A stretch of 64,000 bases of DNA from Paramagnetospirillum magnetotacticum MS-1 (GCF_000829825.1 NZ_JXSL01000022.1:62001-126000), one strand, 5' to 3'. Counted from the first letter of the stretch, positions 19,204-29,007 are shown. Notes: generated by a model not told the origin, from the sequence alone. Made by a program: numbers and translations.

Positions 19204-20792
19204 CAACGTCCCCAGCCACGCCTCCGCCTCCCATCCGGCCCGAGGACAGGGTGGTCACGGCCCGCGACTGGGTGGGCTTCATGGCCATGGTGGTGGGGAT
19301 GTTCATGGCGATCCTGGATATCCAGATCGTCGCCAGTTCCATCGCTCAGATCCAGGCGGGCGTCTCGGCCTCGGCCGAGGAGATCAGTTGGGTCCAGACC
19401 TCCTATCTCATCGCCGAGGTGGTGATGATCCCGCTATCGGGCTGGCTGGCCCGCGTTGTCTCCACCCGCTATCTGTTCTTCGCTTCCTGCGTCACCTTCA
19501 CCGTGGCCAGCGCGGCTTGCGCCGTGTCGTGGAGCATTGAATCCATGATCGCCTTCCGCGCCATTCAGGGCTTTCTGGGCGGCGCCATGATTCCCACGGT
19601 TTTCGCCACCACCTACATCATCTTTCCACCGCGCATGCAGGCGACCATGTCGGTGGTCATCGGCCTGACCGCCACCATGGCGCCCACCATCGGCCCCAGC
19701 CTGGGAGGCTGGCTGACCGAGACCTGGAGCTGGCATTGGCTGTTTCTGGTCAACGTGGTGCCGGGCGTGGTGGTGGCCAGTCTGGTCTATCTCTTCGGAC
19801 GCAGGGACAAGCCGCAACTGCACATGCTCAAGGGCTTCGACCTGGCGGGCATCGTCCTGGTGGCGCTCTTCCTGGGCGCGCTGCAATACGTACTGGAGGA
19901 AGGCCCCGGCGACGACTGGTTCGAGGACCGCCGCATCGTTTTCGTATCGCTGATCTCGGCCATGGCCGGGCTGGCCTTCGTCTGGCGGGAACTGACCGCC
20001 AAGTCGCCGGTCGTTGATCTGCGGGCCTTTTCCGACAGCAATTTCGCGGTGGGCTGCCTTTATTCCTTCATCATCGGCATCGGGCTTTATGGCTCGGTCT
20101 ATGTCATCCCGCTCTATCTGGGCCGCGTGCGGGGCTATTCGGCGCTGGAGATCGGCATCACCATGATGGTGACCGGGCTGTTCCAGGCCCTGTCGGCACC
20201 CCTGGCCGGGAATCTGGCCCGTCATGTGGATCTGCGCTATTTGCTGGGCATGGGTCTGGCCCTGTTCGGCGGCGGATTGTGGCTGAACAGCCACCTCACC
20301 TCGGAATGGGGGTATTGGGAGATGTTCCTGCCCCAGGCGGTGCGCGGATTGTCGCTGATGTTCTGCTTCGTGCCCATCAATGCGGTGGCCCTGGGCCATC
20401 TGCCCCAGGACAAGGTGCAGAACGCGTCGGGGCTTTACAATCTGATGCGCAATCTGGGCGGCGCCATCGGGCTGGCCGCCATCAACACCGCGCTCACCCA
20501 CCGCATGGATATGCACTATTTACGGATTTCCGAAAGCCTGACCGCCGCCAGGGGCGCGGCGGTGGGAATGCTGGACGGGCTGTCTTCGCGTCTGCAGCCC
20601 CTGCTGGACGGCGGTGCCGACCTGGCGGCGCTGAAGTTCCTGTCGCAGCTTTCCCGGCGTGAAGCCATGACCATGGCCTTCGGCGATGTTCTCCTGATGA
20701 TGGCTTCGGTCTTCGCCCTGGGCCTTGTCCTGCTGCCCCTGCTGCAACCGGTCCGCCATCCCAGCGCGGGAGGGGGAGCGGACGCACATTAA
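19200..20792 (+). CDS. DHA2 family drug efflux transporter (EmrB/QacA type)
   Basis: 530-residue major facilitator with about 14 helices. Motifs include LDIQIVASSIAQIQ in helix 1 (the family's D1 motif), WVQTSYLIAEVVMIPLSGWLA and the antiporter motif C-like GPSLGGWLTETWSWHWLF. Expels hydrophobic compounds in exchange for protons with the HlyD-type partner. Substrate unknown. Confidence 0.93.
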   Translation: MTTSPATPPPPIRPEDRVVTARDWVGFMAMVVGMFMAILDIQIVASSIAQIQAGVSASAEEISWVQTSYLIAEVVMIPLSGWLARVVSTRYLFFASCVTFTVASAACAVSWSIESMIAFRAIQGFLGGAMIPTVFATTYIIFPPRMQATMSVVIGLTATMAPTIGPSLGGWLTETWSWHWLFLVNVVPGVVVASLVYLFGRRDKPQLHMLKGFDLAGIVLVALFLGALQYVLEEGPGDDWFEDRRIVFVSLISAMAGLAFVWRELTAKSPVVDLRAFSDSNFAVGCLYSFIIGIGLYGSVYVIPLYLGRVRGYSALEIGITMMVTGLFQALSAPLAGNLARHVDLRYLLGMGLALFGGGLWLNSHLTSEWGYWEMFLPQAVRGLSLMFCFVPINAVALGHLPQDKVQNASGLYNLMRNLGGAIGLAAINTALTHRMDMHYLRISESLTAARGAAVGMLDGLSSRLQPLLDGGADLAALKFLSQLSRREAMTMAFGDVLLMMASVFALGLVLLPLLQPVRHPSAGGGADAH

Positions 20793-20822
20793 ACCGGAAC
20801 GCGATGGAAGCTGTGGAAACAG

Positions 20823-21896
20823 ATGCCGCTTCCATGCATGATTGCGGTTCAGGGAAAAGCCAGGACCGCCATAGAAGCGGCCGGCGGCAAACGTCAAACG
20901 GGGGAAGCGGTGCCGACCTCACGCAACATAGAATCCGCGCATGTTTTTGCGGTGCGGCTGATGCAGCACCTCGTTGTGCCCACTTTCGTGATCAATGCCG
21001 AACGGCGCGTGATCATCTGGAACAGGGCCTGCGAGCGCCTGACCGGCGTTCCCGCCCACGAGGTGATCGGCACCTCAGATCACTGGCGGGCCTTCTATGA
21101 TGAACAGCGCCATTGTCTGGCCGATCTGGTTCTGATGGGCCGCCCCGAGGCCATGGACGAGCTTTACGTCACCCATGCCGAGCCCGGCGACAGCACCCAT
21201 GGCCTCAGGGCCGAGAATTGGTGCGTCATGCCCCAGGTGAAAAAGCGCCTTTATCTGGCGGTGGATGCGGGTCCCATCTTCGACGAGGACGGCGCTCTCA
21301 TGGCGGTGGTGGAGACGCTGCGCGACCAGACCGAGCAGAAGCTGGCACAGATGGCGCTGCAAAGCCTGGCGGTCAAGGATGGGCTGACCGGACTGGCCAA
21401 TCGCCGCTCCTTCGACGAGAAGCTGGAGGCCGAGTGGCTGCATAATCAGCGCGAAGGCACCAGCATGGCCGTCCTGCTGATGGATGTGGATCACTTCAAG
21501 CTCTACAACGACACCTATGGTCACCAGATGGGCGACACCTGCCTGAAATCCGTGGCGGCCGCCATCGACAAGCAGGTGTTCCGCCCGTCGGATCTGGCGG
21601 CGCGCTATGGCGGCGAGGAATTCGCGGTGATCATGCCCAACACCGACCTGGACGGGGCGCGCCACGTGGCCGACCGCCTGATCGAGGCGGTGCGCGAGCT
21701 GCGGCTTCCCCATAGCGCCAGCCAGACCGAGGATTGCGTCACCATTTCCCTCGGCGCGGCCGCCTTCATTCCGTCCGACCAACGCGGCTCGGGCGATCTG
21801 GTGGCGGCGGCCGACGCGGCGCTCTACCGCGCCAAGCACCAGGGCCGCAACCGCGTGGTCTGCGCCGACCGGGTGGCGGAACTGGTGGAGGCCTAA
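20823..21896 (+). CDS. PAS-GGDEF diguanylate cyclase
   Basis: Up to 357 residues: one PAS domain (about 45-170) and a GGDEF domain (about 185-350). The active site is intact (GGEEF, 263-267), with DVDHFKLYNDTYGH before it. An RxxD inhibitory site (RPSD) lies exactly five residues upstream, so product feedback is expected. There is no membrane segment. The start is uncertain: ATGs at 20823 and 20838 lack good ribosome sites, while a GTG at 20910 has GGGGGA at proper distance and still includes the PAS domain. Confidence 0.9.
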   Translation: MPLPCMIAVQGKARTAIEAAGGKRQTGEAVPTSRNIESAHVFAVRLMQHLVVPTFVINAERRVIIWNRACERLTGVPAHEVIGTSDHWRAFYDEQRHCLADLVLMGRPEAMDELYVTHAEPGDSTHGLRAENWCVMPQVKKRLYLAVDAGPIFDEDGALMAVVETLRDQTEQKLAQMALQSLAVKDGLTGLANRRSFDEKLEAEWLHNQREGTSMAVLLMDVDHFKLYNDTYGHQMGDTCLKSVAAAIDKQVFRPSDLAARYGGEEFAVIMPNTDLDGARHVADRLIEAVRELRLPHSASQTEDCVTISLGAAAFIPSDQRGSGDLVAAADAALYRAKHQGRNRVVCADRVAELVEA

Positions 21897-21928
21897 AGCG
21901 TGATGCCTTAAATATGCATCACGCTTTA
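21894..21928 (+). terminator. Hairpin over the stop codon of the diguanylate cyclase gene
   Basis: Perfect 13-bp stem (TAAAGCGTGATGC with GCATCACGCTTTA) and a 9-nt loop; the TAA stop is the first part of the stem. Likely a terminator, although only the stem end is T-rich. The same hairpin wording recurs in many alphaproteobacteria. Confidence 0.6.
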
Positions 21929-22012
21929 GCTTCACTTGTTATGCCCTCTGCCTTAGCGGGCGCCTCCGCGCCCTTGGCCGCTCGCTCAATGCTTGCCTAG
22001 AGCACCGCCCGA

Positions 22013-22642
22013 TTATTTCGGGCAGGGATGGCGCTGGGGGTCGGCTTCGTCGCAGACCGCCACGCCGCGCAGGAACTGGGACCATTCCTTCAGCATGTCG
22101 GGAGGGACGGGGGCCGTGGCATTGCGCTCGAAGGGCTGGCCGCGCCAGATGCGCTCGACCACGTAAAGCGCCTGGGCGCCCCGGATGGCCTTGACGGCGA
22201 CCAGACCGCCCAGACCGCTCTGACGGCCCTTGGTGCAGGTGACGGTCAGGGTCGAGACGGGATAGCCGTTGCTGTTGCCCTCGGTTACCGGGCTGGGGCC
22301 CGACGCCTCGCAGTTGGTGCGGCTGGCCTCGATGATCCGCTGGATATGTTCGCGGGCATCGGCCTTGGAATCGCCCATGACCTGGATGGTCAGCATCTCG
22401 TTCCACTTCTCGGCATTCTGGCCGGGCGGAAAAAGATGGGTGGTCAGCGCATTGCCACCCCGGCTGGTTCCGGCCTCCAGCCATCCAGCGGGCGGGACCA
22501 GCAGCAGCCTTTCGCTCAATTGACCGCTGCCCGAGGCCTGCGGCTCCTGAGCCGGGCGTCCTTGCTGGCGCATCTGCGCCTCGGCGGGAAGGGCGGATAT
22601 GGCCAGGGGCACAACTGCGAGAAGGGCAAGCCGACGCATCAT
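22013..22642 (-). CDS. Secreted protein of unknown function
   Basis: 209 residues with a signal peptide (cleavage about 22, LPAEA-QM). The mature protein has three cysteines, a WLEAGTSRGG stretch and an EWSQFLRGV helix near the end; I recognise no domain. It starts 14 bp after mutY ends on the same strand, so it may be in the mutY transcript. A GCCCG-aaataat-CGGGC hairpin overlaps its stop codon. Confidence 0.7.
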   Translation of the reverse strand: MMRRLALLAVVPLAISALPAEAQMRQQGRPAQEPQASGSGQLSERLLLVPPAGWLEAGTSRGGNALTTHLFPPGQNAEKWNEMLTIQVMGDSKADAREHIQRIIEASRTNCEASGPSPVTEGNSNGYPVSTLTVTCTKGRQSGLGGLVAVKAIRGAQALYVVERIWRGQPFERNATAPVPPDMLKEWSQFLRGVAVCDEADPQRHPCPK

Positions 22643-22655
22643 CTGTTCATTTCCC

Positions 22656-23711
22656 TCAATAGGCTTTGGCCAGGGCGTGGCGCGCCACCTTGCGCATCAG
22701 GGTGGGCAGCGCCTGTTCCTCGAGCCGGTCCAGAGGGCACCATACACCACGGACCGCCGCCTGGGCAGAGGCGCGTCCCGCCGCCACCGTCAGTTCCAGG
22801 TGGAAGTGGGTAAAGCTGTGAGCCACCACACCCGGCAGAAGCTTCCAGGACTTGGCGGGCAGGGGAGAGGCGGGGGCGGCCTCGTCCAGGCTCCAAGCCG
22901 CCTCGCGCCAGTCGGTGGAGGGAAATTCCATCATGCCCCCCAACAGCCCCTTGGGCGGACGGCGGCGCAGCAGCACCGATCCGTCCGGGGCGGTCAGCCA
23001 GAAAACCACGCCCCGCCGCGTCGGGCGCTCCGCCTTGGCCAGTTTGGCGGGCAGGGTTTCGGCGATTCCCTGAGCCTGGGCCTGGCAGGTGGGCCGCCAG
23101 GGGCACAGGCCACAGGCCGGGCCGCGCGGCGTGCATATGGTGGCGCCCAGATCCATCACCGCCTGGGCGTAATCGCCCGCGCGCAAGTCGGGCGTCAGTG
23201 TCGCCGCCAATTCCTTGATCCGGGGTTTGGCGGCGGGCAGAGGTTCGGTTACCGCGAACATCCGCGCCATCACCCGCTCCACATTGCCGTCCACCACCAC
23301 CGCCCGGCGGCCGAAGGCGATGGCGGCGATGGCTGCCGCGGTGTAATCGCCGATCCCCGGCAATTGCCGCAATCCCGCCTCGTCGTCGGGAAAGCGTCCG
23401 CCCCGCCACTCGGCCACCAGCTTGGCGCAGGCGTGGAGGTTGCGCGCCCGGGCGTAATAGCCCAGTCCCGCCCAGGCGGTCATCACCTCGTCCACCGGCG
23501 CGGCGGCCAGATCCTCGACCCTGGGCCAGCGGCGGGTAAAGGTCTGGAAATAGGGAATCACGGCGGCGACGGTGGTCTGCTGCAGCATCACCTCGGACAG
23601 CCAGACATGATAAGCGTCGGCGGTCTCGCCTGGGCCATAGCGCCACGGCAGAATCCGGCGGTCGCGGTCGTACCAGGCAAGCAAGATGGCGGAGAGGTCG
23701 GCAGGACGCAT
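22656..23711 (-). CDS. mutY: A/G-specific adenine DNA glycosylase
   Basis: Removes adenine mispaired with 8-oxoguanine. 351 residues. The HhH-GPD domain has the Glu in SEVMLQQTT, the hairpin LPGIGDYTAAA and the catalytic Asp in VVDGNVERV. The iron-sulfur ligands follow the exact spacing C-x6-C-x2-C-x5-C. The C-terminal NUDIX-like domain that recognises 8-oxoG is present. An in-frame open stretch upstream of the ATG runs antisense to the neighbouring gene and is not coding. Divergent from the DUF721 gene with 45 bp between. Confidence 0.96.
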   Translation of the reverse strand: MRPADLSAILLAWYDRDRRILPWRYGPGETADAYHVWLSEVMLQQTTVAAVIPYFQTFTRRWPRVEDLAAAPVDEVMTAWAGLGYYARARNLHACAKLVAEWRGGRFPDDEAGLRQLPGIGDYTAAAIAAIAFGRRAVVVDGNVERVMARMFAVTEPLPAAKPRIKELAATLTPDLRAGDYAQAVMDLGATICTPRGPACGLCPWRPTCQAQAQGIAETLPAKLAKAERPTRRGVVFWLTAPDGSVLLRRRPPKGLLGGMMEFPSTDWREAAWSLDEAAPASPLPAKSWKLLPGVVAHSFTHFHLELTVAAGRASAQAAVRGVWCPLDRLEEQALPTLMRKVARHALAKAY

Positions 23712-23756
23712 GCCCGAACCATAGTGCAAATCCCCCGCCTCGGGTATGCTTGTAAG

Positions 23757-24269
23757 ATGGCCGACCCCAAGCAAAAGCCCCCGAACAAGCCGTCTGACGA
23801 ACGCCGCACCCATGGGCTGGTGTCCATCGCCGTGCCCAGCGATCGGGTGACGCGCCCGGTTTTCGGCCGCCATGGCTTTGCCGGAGGCGCCCTGGTGGTG
23901 GACTGGCCCGCCATCGTCGGTTCGGCGGTGGCCAGCCATACCCTGCCCATCGGCATCAAGTTTCCGCCTAAGGAACGCACCGAGGGCAGCCTGACGGTCA
24001 AGGTGGATTCCGGCGCCTTCGCGCTGGAGATGCAGCATCTGGAGCCGCTGATCCTCGAGCGCATCAACGGTTATTTCGGCTGGAAGGCAGTGGCGCGGCT
24101 GAAACTGCGCCAGGGTCCCTTGCCCGATTCCGCCAGGGCCAGCCCCAAGGACGCGGTGCCGGGTTCGCCCTCCAATGCCCCGCTGCCGGCTGGCGAGAGC
24201 CTGGCCCAGGTGGAGGACCCGGATCTGCGCGCCGTGTTGGAACGCCTGGGCCGCCTCCTGGCCAAATGA
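23757..24269 (+). CDS. DUF721 (DciA-like) family protein
   Basis: 170-residue protein with the DUF721 core (about 40-115: WPAIVGSAVASHTLP then LTVKVDSGAFALEMQHLEPLILERIN), a KH-like fold shared with DciA, the DnaB-helicase loader of many bacteria. In alphaproteobacteria this gene sits between mutY and dsbA, as here. The C-terminal third is proline and alanine rich. A replication role is inferred from the family. Confidence 0.82.
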   Translation: MADPKQKPPNKPSDERRTHGLVSIAVPSDRVTRPVFGRHGFAGGALVVDWPAIVGSAVASHTLPIGIKFPPKERTEGSLTVKVDSGAFALEMQHLEPLILERINGYFGWKAVARLKLRQGPLPDSARASPKDAVPGSPSNAPLPAGESLAQVEDPDLRAVLERLGRLLAK

Positions 24270-24340
24270 TTGCCCTAACCAAATCCTAACGGCTTGCCAT
24301 ATAGTATGAGAGGTTGCCGCAAGCGGCATGGAGCCACCGG

Positions 24341-24535
24341 ATGAACGCCTTTCACGACTTCGCCGACATGACCCGTGATTACGGGCTGGTACGTTATTTC
24401 GTGATGACCGTTGCCGTGGCCTCGTTCCTGATGCTGATCCTGTTTCTGTGGGGTCACATCCCCGACCAGCCCGAGGCGCCGGCCGCCCTTCCGGCCGTAA
24501 CGGCTCCGCAATCGACGGCTCCCTCCTCGTACTGA
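24341..24535 (+). CDS. Small single-pass membrane protein
   Basis: 64 residues with one hydrophobic helix (about 20-39) and a Pro/Ala/Thr-rich tail. It lies between the DUF721 gene and dsbA on the same strand. The ATG at 24341 was chosen because the upstream extension adds nothing helical and spans the intergenic hairpin. Not recognised. Confidence 0.5.
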   Translation: MNAFHDFADMTRDYGLVRYFVMTVAVASFLMLILFLWGHIPDQPEAPAALPAVTAPQSTAPSSY

Positions 24536-24612
24536 CCTCCCTACGCCTTGTGCGCGGGCGGATCACCACCTAATATCCCGGCCGGATTTCCCATTTTCGG
24601 AGGGACCTTGAG

Positions 24613-25215
24613 GTGAAGCCGTTCCATCGTCTGCTCGGTGCCGCCGCCGCGCTGTTTCTGGTGACCCAGACCGCCGCCGCCGCCGATCTCAGCTATCCCA
24701 TCGATCAGGTCCTGGGCAAAGCCGATGCGCCCATCACGGTGATCGAATACGCTTCGACCACATGTCCCCACTGCGCCACCTTCCACAAGACCACCCTGCC
24801 CAAGTTCAAGGCAGAGTGGATCGAGACCGGCAAGGCCCGGCTGATCTATCGCGACTTCCCCACCGGGCCGCGCGGTCTGTCGGTGGGCGCCTCCATGATC
24901 GCCCATTGCGCGGGCCCCGAGCGCTATTTCGGCCTGCTGGCCCTGATCATGGAGCAGCAGGAGAAGTGGATGAGTTCTCCCAATCCCCTGGTCGAGCTGA
25001 AGAAGCTGGCCAAACTTGCCGGGATGGGCGAGGACAAGGTGGATGACTGCCTGAAGCGTCAGGATCTGGCCAGCGCCATCAACGAGCGGGCCAAGGAGGG
25101 CAACGAGAAGCTGGGAGTGGAGAGCACGCCTTCCCTGATCATCGGCGGCAAGGTCACTCCCGGCGCCATCCCCTATGACGAGTTGGACAAGCTGCTGAAG
25201 GCCGCGTCCAAGTAG
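24613..25215 (+). CDS. DsbA family thiol:disulfide oxidoreductase
   Basis: Exported 200-residue thioredoxin-fold protein: signal peptide to about residue 24, active site CPHC (51-54) and the cis-proline in VESTPSL. The CPHC pair and helical insert fit the DsbA/DsbG-like group typically found upstream of smc in alphaproteobacteria. Two further cysteines (HCAG, DDCLK) may form a second disulfide. The start is a GTG with GGAGG about 10 bp before. Confidence 0.9.
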   Translation: MKPFHRLLGAAAALFLVTQTAAAADLSYPIDQVLGKADAPITVIEYASTTCPHCATFHKTTLPKFKAEWIETGKARLIYRDFPTGPRGLSVGASMIAHCAGPERYFGLLALIMEQQEKWMSSPNPLVELKKLAKLAGMGEDKVDDCLKRQDLASAINERAKEGNEKLGVESTPSLIIGGKVTPGAIPYDELDKLLKAASK

Positions 25216-25243
25216 AATAACACAGGGCGGGAGCCTTCCCCGG

Positions 25244-28200
25244 GTGATCCAGTTCACCAAGCTGCGTCTGTCGGGCTTCAAGTCCTTCGTCGATCCGGCG
25301 GAGCTCGTGATCGAGCCCGGCATGACCGGCGTGGTCGGCCCCAATGGCTGCGGCAAGTCCAATCTTATCGAGGCGCTGCGCTGGGTCATGGGCGAGACCT
25401 CGGCGCGCCAGATGCGCGGCGGCGAGATGGACGACGTCATCTTCGGCGGCACGTCGGGGCGGCCTGCCCGCAACGTGGCCGAGGTGATGCTGGGACTGGA
25501 CAATACGGCGCGCACCGCGCCCCCCCAGTTCGACCGCGACGAGATCGAGGTCATGCGCCGCATCGAGCGGGGCAACGGTTCCAACTACCGCATCAACGGC
25601 CTCGATACCCGGGCGCGCGACGTGCAATTGCTGTTCGCCGATGCGGCCACGGGGGCGCGGTCCTCGGGGCTGGTGAGCCAGGGTCGGGTGGGCGCCCTGA
25701 TCAATGCCAAGCCCGCCGACCGGCGGTCACTGCTGGAAGAGGCGGCGGGCATTTCCGGCCTTTACTCCCGCCGTCACGAGGCCGAGCTTCGCCTCAAGAA
25801 TGCCGAGCTGAACCTCTCGCGCCTGGACGACGTGCTCGCCACCCTGGACGAGCAGTTGAAGTCGCTGCAAAAGCAGGCGCGCCAGGCCAACCGCTACCGT
25901 ACGCTTTCGGAACAGATCCGCAGGGTGGAGGCTCAGGTCCTGTATCTGGGCTGGCTGGAAGCCTTGGTTGCCGTGGATGCGGCGCGCGCCGCTTTGCGCG
26001 AATCGGAAATGAAGGTGGAGGAGGCCACCGGCCACGCCGCGAACGCTTCGGCCTTCCAGGCGGAAACCGCCGCCGGTCTGCCCGATCTGCGCCGCGCCGA
26101 TGCCGAAGCCGCCGCCTTGCTGCAAAAAGCCATGGCCGAGCGCGAGCAATTGGAGGCCGAGGAGGGGCGTCTGGCCGAACTGCGCCGCGACCTGGAACGC
26201 CGCCTGGAACAGGCCGGGGCCGATCTCCAGCGTGAACACGCGCGCGCCGCCGATGCCGCCCAGGCTCTGGCCCGGCTGGAGGAGGAACGCGCCCTGCTGG
26301 CCGAGGCGGGCGAAGGCGAGGCCGAGGCCAAGCTTCTGGCCGAGCAGGCGGTGGATCTGGCCGCCGAGGCCGTGGTCTTGGTGGAACAGGAACTCTCCGC
26401 CCTGATGGAGGAGGTGGCTGCCGCCGATGCCGAGCGCGCGGCCGCCCTGCGCCGTCTGTCGGAAAACGAGACCCGCCTTGGCCGCCTTGCCGAGCGCCTG
26501 GCCCTGACCGAGCGCCAGAAGGCCGAGATCGAGGGCGAAAGCATCGACCGCTCCGATCTCACCGCCTTGGAAATGGAGTTGGAGGAGACCCTGGAATTCC
26601 TGGAGGAATCCAGGGAACAGGCGGAAAAAGCCGACCGCCGCCGGGTGGAAGCCCTGGCGGCGCGCGAATCCGCCCGCGACGCCTTCCAGGCCGCCAATGC
26701 CGCCCGGTCGCGGCTGCAGGCCGAGGCCGACGGCCTGCGTCAGGTGTTGGCCCAGGGAAAGGCGGGCGATCATCGTCCGGTACTCGACGACGTTTCGGCG
26801 CGTACCGGTTTCGAGCCCGCCTTGGCCGCCGCCTTGGGCGAAGACCTTTCCGCCCCCCTTGATCCCGCCGCGCCGCTACACTGGGAGGATCTGGGGCCGC
26901 TGGACCATCCTCCCGCTCTGCCCGATGGCGCCGAGCCCCTGGCGCGCTTCGTGGCGGCGCCTCCCCAACTGGCGCGCCGCCTCGCCCAGGTGGGCGTGGT
27001 CAAGGATATGGCCAGCGGCGAGGCCTTGCGCGCCCTGCTGGCGGTGGGCCAGCGTCTGGTGACGCCCGAGGGCGATCTATGGCGCTGGGACGGCTATGTG
27101 GCCCGTTCGGGCGCGCCGTCGCCCATGGCCCTGCGTCTGGCCCAGCGCAACCGCCTGCGTGAGCTTGAGGCCTCCCTGGACGATGCCGCCATGGGGGTGG
27201 GGGAGGCCGAGGAGAAGGTCGAGACCGCCACTCGCGAAGTGGACAGTGCCGCCGAGGCCGAGCGCCGCGCCAAGGAGGCGGTGAAACAGGCCGAGGCCGA
27301 GGCCGCCAAGGCCCGCGACTCCCACGCCAAGCTGTCCCAACGCTTCGCCGCCTTCGAGACCCGCATGGCCGCCGCCACCCAGGCCTGGAACGATGCAACC
27401 GCCGACCACGCCCAGGCCGAGGCCGATCTGGCCGAGGCCCGCGCCGCGGTGGCGGCCTTCCCCGAATCCAGCGATGGCCGCGACAAGGTCAATGTGCTGC
27501 GCGCCTCACTGGCCGAGCGCCGCTCCACCCTGGTGGAGGCCCGCTCAAGCCTCGACGGCGTGGCCCGCGAAGGTGCCGAGCGCCGCCGCCGCCTTGATGC
27601 CTTGGACGGCGACGCCAAATCCTGGCGGGCCCGCGCCGAGGCCGCCAAGGCCCATGTGGATGAACTGGCCGAGCGGCGCGAGGAAATCGCGCTCGAGATG
27701 GAACGCCTCGCCAGCCTGCCCGACACCATCGCCAAGCGCCGCGCCGAATTGCTGGACCGCCTGGAAAACGCGGAAACCGCGCGCAAGGCCGCCGCCGATG
27801 CGCTGATCAGTGCCGAGCAGCGTCTGGGGGAGGCCGATCGCCGCATGCGCGAAGCCGAAGCCCTGCTGGCCAATGCCCGCGAGGAGCGTATCCGCCGCGA
27901 GGCCGCCGTCTCCGCCGCCGATCAGGCCTGCCGTGGCGTGGCGGTGCGCATTGCCGAGCGTCTGGACATGACGCCCGAGCAGTTGCGTGAAGTGGCCGGT
28001 CTGGTGGAAGAGGAACGTCCCGACCCCGAGGAGCTTCAACGCAAGTTCGACCGTCTCTCGCGCGAGCGTGACAATATGGGCCCCGTCAATCTGCGCGCCG
28101 AGCAGGAGGTGGAGGAACTCGAAGCCCGAATCGGCGGCATGGTGGCGGAAAAGGACGATCTGGTCTCGGCCATCGCCAAGCTGCGCCACGCCATCGGCGA

Positions 28201-28708
28201 CCTCAACCGCGAAGGACGCGAGCGCCTGCTGGCCAGCTTCCAGGCGGTGGACCAGCATTTCCGCGATCTCTTCGTCAAACTGTTCGGCGGCGGCCGCGCT
28301 CATCTGGCACTGACCGAATCCGCCGATCCCTTGGAAGCCGGGCTGGAGATCATGGCCAGCCCGCCGGGCAAACGATTGCAGCAACTCTCCTTGCTGTCGG
28401 GTGGCGAACAGGCGCTTACCGCCCTGGCCCTGCTGTTCGCCGTGTTCATGACCAATCCGGCGCCCATCTGCGTGCTGGACGAGGTGGACGCGCCCTTGGA
28501 CGACGCCAATGTGGACCGCTTCTGCTCGCTGGTGGAAGGCATCGCCGGCGTCACCAAGACCCGCTTCCTGATCGTCACCCACCACCGCATGACCATGGCC
28601 CGCATGGACCGCCTCTATGGCGTCACCATGGCCGAACGCGGGGTTTCGCAACTGGTCTCGGTCGATCTGGCCCAGGCCGAGGCCTTGCGCGACAAGGTTC
28701 TGGCTTAG
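25244..28708 (+). CDS. smc: Chromosome segregation protein SMC
   Basis: 1154-residue condensin ATPase. The N-terminal head has Walker A GPNGCGKSN (about 34-42). Two long Glu/Ala/Arg coiled coils (about 170-500 and 660-960) flank the hinge (about 515-640). The C-terminal head has the ABC signature LLSGGEQALTALALLF and Walker B ICVLDEVDAPLDD. Starts at a GTG 28 bp after dsbA. Compacts and separates the chromosome with ScpA/ScpB, which are not in the window. Full length. Confidence 0.97.
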   Translation: MIQFTKLRLSGFKSFVDPAELVIEPGMTGVVGPNGCGKSNLIEALRWVMGETSARQMRGGEMDDVIFGGTSGRPARNVAEVMLGLDNTARTAPPQFDRDEIEVMRRIERGNGSNYRINGLDTRARDVQLLFADAATGARSSGLVSQGRVGALINAKPADRRSLLEEAAGISGLYSRRHEAELRLKNAELNLSRLDDVLATLDEQLKSLQKQARQANRYRTLSEQIRRVEAQVLYLGWLEALVAVDAARAALRESEMKVEEATGHAANASAFQAETAAGLPDLRRADAEAAALLQKAMAEREQLEAEEGRLAELRRDLERRLEQAGADLQREHARAADAAQALARLEEERALLAEAGEGEAEAKLLAEQAVDLAAEAVVLVEQELSALMEEVAAADAERAAALRRLSENETRLGRLAERLALTERQKAEIEGESIDRSDLTALEMELEETLEFLEESREQAEKADRRRVEALAARESARDAFQAANAARSRLQAEADGLRQVLAQGKAGDHRPVLDDVSARTGFEPALAAALGEDLSAPLDPAAPLHWEDLGPLDHPPALPDGAEPLARFVAAPPQLARRLAQVGVVKDMASGEALRALLAVGQRLVTPEGDLWRWDGYVARSGAPSPMALRLAQRNRLRELEASLDDAAMGVGEAEEKVETATREVDSAAEAERRAKEAVKQAEAEAAKARDSHAKLSQRFAAFETRMAAATQAWNDATADHAQAEADLAEARAAVAAFPESSDGRDKVNVLRASLAERRSTLVEARSSLDGVAREGAERRRRLDALDGDAKSWRARAEAAKAHVDELAERREEIALEMERLASLPDTIAKRRAELLDRLENAETARKAAADALISAEQRLGEADRRMREAEALLANAREERIRREAAVSAADQACRGVAVRIAERLDMTPEQLREVAGLVEEERPDPEELQRKFDRLSRERDNMGPVNLRAEQEVEELEARIGGMVAEKDDLVSAIAKLRHAIGDLNREGRERLLASFQAVDQHFRDLFVKLFGGGRAHLALTESADPLEAGLEIMASPPGKRLQQLSLLSGGEQALTALALLFAVFMTNPAPICVLDEVDAPLDDANVDRFCSLVEGIAGVTKTRFLIVTHHRMTMARMDRLYGVTMAERGVSQLVSVDLAQAEALRDKVLA

Positions 28709-28733
28709 GGCGCCATATGCGACACACGGTCAT

Positions 28734-28814
28734 CCTGAGGCGTAAGCCAAGGATCTTTCAGGCAGAAGCGGCAGCCGACCCTTCCTGAAAGGCTCTTCGG
28801 CTTGCCCGGTTCAG
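28734..28814. repeat. Inverted repeat downstream of smc
   Basis: Arms 28734-28762 and 28784-28814 are imperfect inverted copies (shared blocks CTGA, AAGCC and CTTTCAGG). This is the first of two palindromic repeats in a 392-bp gap (28709-29100) without a gene. The wording around CATCCTGAGGCG is common in dispersed repeats of many bacteria. Confidence 0.6.
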
Positions 28815-28862
28815 ATTTCCATGAGAGCCCCGAATGACAGAGCCAATGCGGAATTCATCTCG

Positions 28863-29007
28863 TCATGGAACACGGATAGACACGGATGCCGCTTCGCGGC
28901 CACGGACGAACACGGATTATGACAATCTTATAGGGTCGTCTTGAGCGTTTCCGTGTTTATCCGCGAGCGGGGCGAAGCACCGCATCCGTGTCATCCGTGT
29001 CTCATGA
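28863..29007. repeat. Long inverted repeat with ACACGGAT units
   Basis: Arms of about 55 bp (28863-28916 and 28950-29007) are inverted copies with small gaps; both are built of repeated ACACGGAT motifs. The 33-bp centre is unique. The transcript would fold into one long hairpin between smc and the histidine kinase gene. No coding potential. Confidence 0.7.

Noticed and set aside
23712-24569. Long 5' extension of mutY on the minus strand
   Set aside because: It runs antisense through the DUF721 gene and the small membrane protein gene; the ATG at 23711 gives a normal MutY N-terminus.
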